This document shows, piece by piece, positions 1 through 5,564 of a stretch of DNA of 5,564 nucleotides. The stretch's first letter is position 1, and the number at the start of each line of letters is the position of its first letter. A program made the translations under genes and the position numbers. A model generated the notes under the pieces. That model was not told where the DNA came from, ran no database searches, and saw nothing but the letters and a program-made list of their open reading frames with translations. Source of the DNA: Bacteroidales bacterium (GTDB lineage: Bacteria; Bacteroidota; Bacteroidia; Bacteroidales; JAAUTT01); NCBI GenBank assembly GCA_012031335.1, contig JAAUTT010000367.1, positions 1-5,564 on the forward strand, in the 5' to 3' direction.

Positions 1-2390
1 GCTACTGGTCCTGTAACCTGGAGTTATGATTTTTCAACAAAAAATTTGTTCATTCAAAGCATTTATATACATCCAAAATAACTTACTTTCTTTCGACAGG
101 GCCCAATGGATTAAAAATTGAAAATTCTGCCTCAGTTACAAGTCCCGAAGAGTTAACTGTTTCTTCCTTTATAGATTATGATTATCATGAAGAAAATCTT
201 GAAAATATTATCGAGTCAGGACGAAGTTGGATAGGTGAGTCATTTTCTAATCAAACATCACTGAGTTTTCCATTTTCATTTCCCGATCCTGTTGAAAACA
301 GTAAATTTTTAATTGATGGGGAATTATTGGCACGTTCATCAATTACCACAGACTTTGCTATTAAATCAAATAATCAGATTCTGAAAAATGTGGCCTTAAG
401 TAGCGTTATTCTTGGTGACGAATCTTCGAATTATGCCGATTCTAAAACGTTTACTGCAACCGGAATTATCCCGGGAAAAGATATAAATGTTGGCCTTACT
501 TATGAAAAAAATGGAGATAGTGGAGCCAAAGGATGGTTAAATTATTTAAGGGTAAATGTAAAAAGGAAACTGAAGTTTTCTGAAGGTCAATTGTTATTCA
601 GGGATACCGTGGCACTTTATAAGTCGAAAACGGCGATTTTTCAGATTGAGAATACTGTTCAGGGCGCTTTGATCTGGGATGTATCAGGCATTCATGCTGT
701 AAAAAATATAACTTTCACTTCATCGGGAAATTCCTTATCCTTTAAAGCATTAACCGACACACTTCATGAATTTGTTATTTTTGATCCGTCAAAAATATTA
801 CTTGTTCCCGATTTCCTTACAGATGCAGAAAGAAATGTGGAAAACCAAAATCTTCATTCCCTATCAAATATAGATATGGTTATTGTTAGCCATCAAAATT
901 TTATTACCGAAGCAGCAGAATTGGCCGAAATTCATCGTAATCATGATAATTTAAAAGTTATAACGGTTACTCCCGAACAGGTATACAATGAGTTCTCGTC
1001 TGGAAATCCTGATCCTGCAGCAATCCGAAACTTTATGAAGATGTTGTTTGATAAGGCATCTCAGGAGTCGGAATTACCAAAATATCTTCTTTTATTTGGC
1101 GATGGTTCCTATAAAAATAACGACGATGATGCAAAAAGCGATAAAACGCCTAACACCAATTATATTTTAACTTATCAGTCGGCTAACTCAATTAGGGAAG
1201 TTAGTTCTTATGTTTCGGATGATTATTATGGATTTCTCAATGATAATGAAAGTATTGAGATGGGGTTGCTTGATATTGGCATTGGCCGTCTTCCCGTTGT
1301 CACAACAGATCAGGCCAAATCGGTTATAGCCAAAATTAAAAAGTATATTTCCGAAAGTTCTTCGGGTAACTGGAGAAATAATATTAGTTTTTTGGCCGAT
1401 GATGAAGACGGAAATATACATATGTCGCAGGCAGACCAGTTATCATCGTATATCGGAACCAATCATCCGAATTTTAATCAGATAAAAATATTTTCTGATG
1501 CATTTACACAGGTTACAACATCATCAGGACCAAGATATCCCGAAGTTACCAAATCTATCGAAAATACAATTAATAAAGGAGTACTGATTTTTAATTATAC
1601 AGGTCATGGTGGTGAGGATGGGCTGGCCCATGAACAGATACTTTTAACTGAAGATATTAAAGGCTGGAGTAATGACATTTACCCGCTTTTCGTAACCGCC
1701 ACATGCGAATTCAGCAGATACGATTTGTTTACTCAAACTACAGCAGGCGAAAATGTTCTGTTAAATCCAAAGGGTGGTGGAATAGGGCTTTTAACAACTA
1801 CCCGGCTGGTTTACAGCGGACCCAACTTCGTTTTGAATCAGCAATTTTACCGCAACTTTCTTAAAAAGGATGCTAATGGTGATTTTTACAGGTTAGGGGA
1901 CATACTGAAGGATACAAAAAATGCTTCAGGTACTGATATCAACAAGCTAAGCTTTACTTTACTTGGCGATCCGGCTCTGCGTCTTGCCTATCCCAAACAT
2001 ACCATCAAAACTACTGAAATTAACTCCCAGGATGTTAATTCCTTAACCGATACTTTAAAAGCCTATAGTGAAGTTACGATAAAAGGTATCATCACTGATG
2101 AAACAGGAACCCAACTGACGAATTATAAAGGTACTGTGTTTCCATCATTATTCGATAAACCTCAGATTGTTAAAACGCTCAATAACGACAATGGCGACCC
2201 ATTTACCTTTAAGCAACAGGAAAATTTACTATATAAAGGGAAAGTATCTGTTAATAACGGAGAATTCAGGTTTTCTTTTGTAGTTCCGCGGGAAATAGCC
2301 TATAATTTTGGTAATGGCAGGCTTTCGTATTATTCCTCAGGTGAAGGTATAGATAACGATGCTTCCGGATATTTCGAAAAATTTATTATA
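1..2390 (+). CDS. porU: Type IX secretion system sortase PorU, 5'-partial, frameshifted and 3'-truncated
   Basis: PorU is the C25 (gingipain-like) cysteine peptidase of the type IX secretion system. At the outer membrane it removes the C-terminal signal of cargo proteins and links them to anionic lipopolysaccharide (family knowledge). About 797 residues are visible; the family usually has about 1100-1300. In order: a GPVTWSYD strand at the left edge, a beta-rich N-terminal region, then the C25 domain at about 870-1995. That domain contains LLLFGDGSYK (D codon 1101-1103), SDDYYGF (about 1215), DIGIGRLP (about 1275), the catalytic His in NYTGHGG (codon 1605-1607), the catalytic Cys in TATCEFSRYD (codon 1704-1706) and LLGDPALRLAYP (about 1960-1995). 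A beta-rich post-catalytic region ends at DASGYFEKFII. Codons are in frame 1 up to about 57 and in frame 3 afterwards. The TTG at 327 is only an internal codon, because the frame is open and PorU-like well upstream. The start and signal peptide lie outside the window. The expected downstream C-terminal domain is absent, replaced by SNF2 sequence. Identity is confident; functionality as shown is doubtful. Confidence 0.9.
52..60 (+). other. Apparent -1 frameshift in porU
   Basis: Frame 1 reads PorU-like sequence from base 1 (GPVTWSYDFSTKNLFI) but stops at TAA 79-81. Frame 3 carries the continuation (KHLYTSKITYFLSTGPNG), which matches the usual PorU YYFLTT-type strand. One extra A in the short A run at 56-58 would turn CAA AGC into CAA AAG CAT and join the two frames with no other change. 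The exact base is inferred; the frame switch itself is visible. Confidence 0.75.
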
Positions 2391-2403
2391 AATGCCATCA
2401 GGA
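2385..2403 (+). other. In-frame porU::SNF2 chimeric junction
   Basis: Upstream residues (DASGYFEKFII) match the PorU segment that normally continues with a Gly-Gly and several hundred more residues of beta domains. Downstream residues ([14 protein letters not shown], then [14 protein letters not shown]) match the N-terminal region of Bacteroidota SNF2 helicases. The switch lies within a few codons and keeps one reading frame open. The PorU C-terminus, any intergenic DNA and the SNF2 start are missing. Either a genomic deletion or an assembly mis-join would give this. No long repeat is evident at the joint. Confidence 0.75.
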
Positions 2404-3045
2404 AGTTTCGTGTAAAAAGTTCGGGATTTGAAATAAAAGACGAATACCCCGAACCGGAAATCATTCTTTCTCTTGAAGCTGATCTGGCCTATCATCCTGT
2501 ATTGGCCTTACGATTTGATTATGGCCGAAATGTTTTTGTTCAGCCAGACGATAATGAATCGATTTACGTCATACTGCAACATCTTGATAATGAATACAAG
2601 TTGTTTAAAGTTCACCGGAATCTTGAAAAGGAGTTGAAAATTGCTCAACAGCTCTCCGATGCCGGTCTTAAAAAAGTCCAAAGTTCATTTTTTTGTCTGC
2701 ATTCAAATGATGAAAATAAAAAAGAGGAGGAAGTGCCCGACCTGGTTAACTGGCTTAATGAACACACAGATATTCTTAAGAAAAATAAGGTGGAGTTGAA
2801 ACAAAATTTCTTTGACAAGAAATTTAGTTTAAATCCGATCCAAATGGAAACTTCGGTGCAGGTCAGAGGCGACTGGTTTGATATAAATTCCTATGTTCGT
2901 TTAGGTGAATATGTTATTCCTTTTATAAAATTCCGCAATCATATCCTGAATAATAAAAGGGAATATACTTTGCCAAATGGAGAAGTAATGATTTTACCGA
3001 AGGAGTGGTTTTCGAAATATACTGATTTGTTTCTTTTTCCAGGAA
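2391..3045 (+). CDS. SNF2 piece 1: N-terminal helicase-associated region
   Basis: This is the accessory region that precedes the ATPase core in bacterial SNF2 proteins. It has a beta-strand-rich stretch ([22 protein letters not shown]) and a charged middle (about 2700-2800: [20 protein letters not shown]). The conserved block follows: W-F-D-I (about 2875), RLGEYVIPF, then [19 protein letters not shown] (about 2960-3020). It shares one uninterrupted reading frame with the PorU fragment. That frame ends at TAA 3066-3068, shortly after the first frame break, and its last residues (about GKIRIYFR) are read out of frame. No independent start codon or ribosome binding site is convincing. Confidence 0.8.
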
Positions 3046-3066
3046 AAATCAGGATATACTTTCGAT
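3034..3066 (+). other. Apparent -1 frameshift 1 in the SNF2 gene
   Basis: Frame 3 loses SNF2 similarity after [11 protein letters not shown]. Frame 2 resumes with [17 protein letters not shown], which matches the short block between the EEWF motif and the helicase core. One missing base explains the change, either a T in the run at 3034-3038 (giving LFSRKNQD) or an A in the run at 3044-3048 (giving LFPGKNQD). Confidence 0.75.
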
Positions 3067-3325
3067 AAGCAAACTTCATTTTAAACTACTTGAAAAAAGT
3101 ATACCTGGAATTAATTTAAACGATTATGCAGGAGCTTTTTATGAACTGATGAAATCGTCAAATTATACTTCGGAAGCAATACCACAGGGAATTAATGCCG
3201 AATTACGTCCCTACCAAAAGGAAGGTTACTATTGGATGTATCTTTTATATCAGAGTAATCTTGGAGGGTGTCTGGCCGACGATATGGGGCTTGGTAAAAC
3301 GCTTCAAACCTTAACTATTCTTACC
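3047..3325 (+). CDS. SNF2 piece 2: start of ATPase lobe 1 with Walker A
   Basis: This frame-2 piece holds the Q-like entry motif [12 protein letters not shown], where SNF2 proteins begin contacting nucleotide and DNA, and the Walker A loop DDMGLGKT (codons 3278-3301) that binds the ATP phosphates. It then runs [10 protein letters not shown] towards the next frame break and ends at a TAA (3392-3394) after about 20 nonconserved, out-of-frame residues. The ATG at 3149 is an internal Met (YELMKSSN), not a real start, because conserved sequence lies upstream of it in the same frame. Confidence 0.82.
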
Positions 3326-3360
3326 AAAGCCAGAATGAAGCGCTTAAATCGGGCTTTTCA
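3323..3360 (+). other. Apparent -1 frameshift 2 in the SNF2 gene
   Basis: Frame 2 reads [12 protein letters not shown] and stops at 3394. Frame 1 reads [20 protein letters not shown] and continues without a break into motif Ia. One extra A in the run at 3326-3328 (ACC AAA AGC CAG) restores TILTKSQNEAL. This linker is poorly conserved, so the lost base could lie anywhere up to about 3360. Confidence 0.7.
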
Positions 3361-4224
3361 CAATCAATCCAGCCAAAAACTGAAAATCAATTAGCATTAT
3401 TTGCTGAAAACGAATATGATGTTCCTGCTTCCTTGATTGTTCTTCCTGCATCTCTTGTTCATAACTGGGCGAATGAAATTGTTAAATTTGCCCCTCATTT
3501 CAAGCTGCTTAGACATATTGGCGGAAACCGTGAAACTGGAACAGCCAGTTTTGATAAGTTTCACATTATTTTAACAACTTATGGTGTTGTTAGGAATGAA
3601 ATTGATTTACTTAAGGCATATAAATTCTTTTATGTTGTTCTGGATGAAAGTCAAATAATAAAAAATCCGGATTCAAAGATATTCCAGGCTGTTTCAGAAC
3701 TGAATTCGCAGCATAAGCTGGTTCTTACAGGAACTCCTATCGAAAATTCATTGTCGGACCTGTGGTCGCAAATGCATTTTGTGAATCCCGGATTATTAGG
3801 CGAATTGTCATTTTTTCGGCAGAATTTTTTAACACCAATCGAGAAAGAAGGCAACCTGGAGCGTCAGGAAAGACTCCGTCAACTCATTCAACCGTTTATA
3901 TTGCGACGGACAAAAAATGAAGTTGCATCCGATCTTCCGGAACTCACTGAGCAGATACGTTACTGCAACATGACAGAAAGTCAGAAAACCTTTTATGAAC
4001 ATGAAAAATCGAAAGCCCGGAATGAAATTCTCGACAGTATTTCCACTGTAGGTGTGGAGAAATCTGCGCTAATTGTACTTCAGGCCCTTACACGTTTGAG
4101 GCAGATTGCTAATCATCCCTTTATGGTTGATAAAAATTACAATGCTGATTCAGGTAAGTTCGAAGAAATTATCCGAAACATCGAAAACATGGTTGAGGAA
4201 AATCATAAGGTGCTGATTTTTTCA
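3326..4224 (+). CDS. SNF2 piece 3: rest of lobe 1 and start of lobe 2
   Basis: This frame-1 piece carries motif Ia [12 protein letters not shown] (about 3435), [10 protein letters not shown] (about 3570), and the Walker B/motif II DESQ (codons 3643-3654), which coordinates Mg-ATP and catalyses hydrolysis. Motif [11 protein letters not shown] follows (codons 3724-3747), then [14 protein letters not shown], the brace-like [16 protein letters not shown] (about 3895-3945), [14 protein letters not shown] (about 4080-4120) and motif IV HKVLIFS (about 4204-4224). The piece ends at TAA 4231-4233, created by the next shift. Motif II is DESQ rather than the more usual DEAQ or DEAH. Confidence 0.85.
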
Positions 4225-4230
4225 CTTTTG
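4222..4230 (+). other. Apparent -1 frameshift 3 in the SNF2 gene
   Basis: SNF2 proteins read VLIFSQF-x-K-hydrophobic here. Frame 1 gives VLIFSLL-stop, while frame 3 resumes [12 protein letters not shown]. One extra T in the T run at 4226-4229 (TCA CTT TTT GTA) or an inserted A (TCA CAT TTT GTA) joins them. The short distance between conserved residues on both sides fixes this break to within a few bases. Confidence 0.8.
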
Positions 4231-4652
4231 TAAAACATCTCGATTTGCTTAAGGAATACTTTGATAATAACAAGAGAAAATATTCCATGCTAATTGGCGA
4301 AACCCGCAACAGAGAAGAAGTTGTAAAACAATTTCAAAATGATCCCGAAAACAGGTTTTTCCTTATATCGCTCAAAGCCGGAGGGGTAGGACTCAATCTT
4401 ACAGCTGCCGATTATGTGTTTATTCTTGATCCCTGGTGGAACCCTGCTGCAGAAATGCAGGCCATAAGCAGAGCGCACAGGATTGGTCAAACCGAAAAAG
4501 TATTTGTTTACAGGTATATTTCGGTTGAAACAGTTGAAGAGAAAATAGTAAAACTACAGGAACGAAAATCCGAACTTGCGGATTTGTTTATCAATAACAA
4601 TAATCCTTTCAGGCAAATAAGCAGGGAAGATATTATGGATTTGTTTGATTAA
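4227..4652 (+). CDS. SNF2 piece 4: ATPase lobe 2 C-terminal part
   Basis: This frame-3 piece completes the second RecA-like lobe. It has [15 protein letters not shown] (motif V, about 4370-4409), the [13 protein letters not shown] block, and ISRAHRIGQ (motif VI, about 4464-4490), whose arginines act as the finger on ATP bound in lobe 1. [13 protein letters not shown] and a short C-terminal helix follow, ending in a natural-looking DIMDLFD and TAA at 4650-4652. The protein ends where bacterial SNF2 proteins usually end, so this is the true 3' end of the gene. It overlaps the convergent neighbour's stop by 20 bases. Confidence 0.85.
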   Translation, partial: FVKHLDLLKEYFDNNKRKYSMLIGETRNREEVVKQFQNDPENRFFLISLKAGGVGLNLTAADYVFILDPWWNPAAEMQAISRAHRIGQTEKVFVYRYISVETVEEKIVKLQERKSELADLFINNNNPFRQISREDIMDLFD

Positions 4653-5564
4653 ACTGTAAACCCATTTCTTTTGCTTTATTAACCAGTAAAGTATATGCCG
4701 CTTCATATTCATTTGGAATAATTCCATCAAGAATAGCGTCTTTCAGAAAGTTTTTAAGTATGCCAATATTTCTACCCGGGGAAAGATTAAATATTTTCAT
4801 TATTTCATCACCCGAAATGGGGGGTTGAAAATTTCGGACAGCATCTTTCTCTTCAATTTCTTTTAACTTTTGTCTGACAAGTTCAAAGTTATGCAGGTAT
4901 CGTTTAACCTTTTCGGGATTACCCGATGTGATATCTGCATCACAAAGCATCATTAAATCATCAATATCATCTCCGGCATCAAAAAGGAGCCTTCTTACAG
5001 CCGAATCAGTTACCTCCTCCTGCGATAGAACAATGGGACGCAGGTGTAGCATAACAAGCTTCTGAACATATTTCATCTTTTCATTCAAAGGGAGCTTGAG
5101 AGACCTGAAAATATCCGGAATCATTTTAGCGCCCAGGAATTCATGACCATGAAAAGTCCATCCCTGCTGAGGAACAAATTTTTTGGTCTGAGGTTTGGCA
5201 ATATCATGAAGTAAAGCAGCCCAACGCAACCATAAAGAGTTGGTTTTAAGTGAAATATTGTCCAATACCTTAAGGCTGTGAAAAAAATTATCCTTGTGTG
5301 CCTTTTGGTTGATAATATCCACACCTTTCAGGTTCGATAGGTCAGGAAATACAATTTCAAGTAACCCGCATTCATCCAGTAGTTTAAATCCTATAGAGGG
5401 TGTAGATGACAACATCATTTTATTGATTTCATCTATAATCCTTTCTTTTGAAATGATTTTGATTCGTTCTTTATTCCGCTGAATGGATTCAAATGTATTT
5501 TCTTCAATTGAAAATCCGAGCTGGCATGCAAAACGAATCCCTCTCATCATTCGTAACGGATCGT
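4633..5564 (-). CDS. CCA-adding type tRNA nucleotidyltransferase with HD domain, 5'-partial
   Basis: This is a class II nucleotidyltransferase family member (CCA-adding enzyme / poly(A) polymerase-like) that builds or repairs the tRNA 3' CCA end in the cytoplasm. About 309 codons are visible. The catalytic N-terminal domain with its Mg-binding Asp pair lies beyond the right edge. The visible part starts inside the conserved [12 protein letters not shown] motif, so the ATG at 5548-5550 is an internal Met. An RNA-binding helical region follows ([26 protein letters not shown]). The HD metal-dependent phosphohydrolase domain comes next: FFHSL (codon about 5280), LLHDIAKP with the HD pair (about 5203-5208), [11 protein letters not shown] (about 5130-5150) and LHLRP (about 5040). 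The C-terminal block is [51 protein letters not shown]. It ends at TAA (4633-4635) and is uninterrupted, unlike its neighbours. CCA-adding, A-adding or poly(A) activity cannot be told apart without the N-terminus; CCA addition is most likely. Confidence 0.9.
   Translation of the reverse strand, partial: DPLRMMRGIRFACQLGFSIEENTFESIQRNKERIKIISKERIIDEINKMMLSSTPSIGFKLLDECGLLEIVFPDLSNLKGVDIINQKAHKDNFFHSLKVLDNISLKTNSLWLRWAALLHDIAKPQTKKFVPQQGWTFHGHEFLGAKMIPDIFRSLKLPLNEKMKYVQKLVMLHLRPIVLSQEEVTDSAVRRLLFDAGDDIDDLMMLCDADITSGNPEKVKRYLHNFELVRQKLKEIEEKDAVRNFQPPISGDEIMKIFNLSPGRNIGILKNFLKDAILDGIIPNEYEAAYTLLVNKAKEMGLQFNQTNP

Larger units (their letters stand above)
2391..4652 (+). pseudogene. SNF2-family DEAD/DEAH-like helicase, 5'-truncated with three frameshifts
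   Basis: This is a superfamily 2 SNF2/Rad54-like ATPase, a cytoplasmic double-stranded-DNA translocase that remodels nucleoprotein. The bacterial members are HepA/RapA-like and their substrates are poorly defined. About 754 codons remain of a family protein usually near 950-1000, so about 200 N-terminal residues are missing at the PorU junction. The reading frame runs in four pieces: frame 3 (2391 to about 3045), frame 2 (about 3045-3325), frame 1 (about 3325-4225) and frame 3 (about 4227-4652). Each break is a 1-base loss. Across the pieces all motifs appear in order: I DDMGLGKT, Ia [61 protein letters not shown]. There are no in-frame stops apart from those caused by the shifts. This argues for sequencing errors or very recent inactivation rather than old decay. 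It converges on the tRNA nucleotidyltransferase gene. Confidence 0.85.

Noticed and set aside
1188..1421. Minus-strand open frame opposite porU
   Set aside because: It lies wholly opposite conserved C25-domain codons, and its translation shows no recognisable motif. It is a shadow of the real gene, as are the other short open frames inside the SNF2 and nucleotidyltransferase genes.
327..3068. A novel 913-residue multidomain protein starting at TTG 327
   Set aside because: Its two halves are recognisable parts of unrelated families. The TTG is internal to PorU, and the last residues before the stop are out of frame relative to SNF2. It is a composite of a truncation, a joint and a frameshift.
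3034..4230. Programmed -1 ribosomal frameshifting to express the SNF2 gene
   Set aside because: Three separate programmed shifts in one gene would be extraordinary. The sites lack a clear X-XXY-YYZ slippery heptamer in the right frame, and no strong downstream hairpin or pseudoknot is evident. Single-base losses explain them more simply.
4675..4698. Possible terminator hairpin after the SNF2 stop (CTTTA...TAAAG)
   Set aside because: The stem is only about 5 A/T-rich pairs with no U-tract, and it lies inside the coding sequence of the opposing gene.
1..5564. CRISPR array, tRNA, rRNA, insertion sequence ends or long direct/inverted repeats
   Set aside because: None was visible on either strand by reading. 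Almost every base is accounted for by the three protein-coding genes.

Overview
The window is AT-rich bacterial DNA that most resembles the phylum Bacteroidota (Bacteroidales/Marinilabiliales-like). The main evidence is a recognisable PorU, the sortase of the type IX secretion system, which is restricted to that phylum. It sits beside a Bacteroidota-style SNF2 helicase and an HD-domain tRNA nucleotidyltransferase. Coding density is close to 100 %. No tRNA, rRNA, CRISPR array, insertion sequence, promoter or convincing terminator is visible.

Layout: (1) Positions 1-2390, + strand: a PorU gene whose 5' end lies outside the window. It has an apparent 1-base loss near position 56 and keeps the gingipain-like catalytic His and Cys. 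(2) Near 2388-2400 the PorU sequence stops abruptly, about where the rest of its C-terminal third should begin. It continues without a stop codon into the N-terminal region of an unrelated SNF2-family helicase. (3) Positions 2391-4652, + strand: the SNF2 helicase, lacking its true start. It is broken into four reading-frame pieces by three apparent 1-base losses, yet all helicase motifs are present and in order. (4) Positions 4633-5564, - strand: the C-terminal two thirds of a CCA-adding type tRNA nucleotidyltransferase with an intact HD domain, running off the right edge. It is convergent with the SNF2 gene and overlaps its end by 20 bases.

The three genes are not a functional unit. PorU acts at the outer membrane, SNF2 on DNA or nucleoprotein in the cytoplasm, and the CCA enzyme on tRNA 3' ends. 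I see no new biological system here. What stands out is structural: an in-frame PorU::SNF2 chimera that makes no sense by cell compartment, and four frame breaks that all go in the same direction and can each be repaired by adding one base to an A or T run. The simplest reading is a draft or metagenomic assembly with homopolymer undercalls plus a large deletion or mis-join. A real, recent deletion with pseudogenisation is the alternative. Sequence alone cannot separate these, but raw reads or a related genome would.
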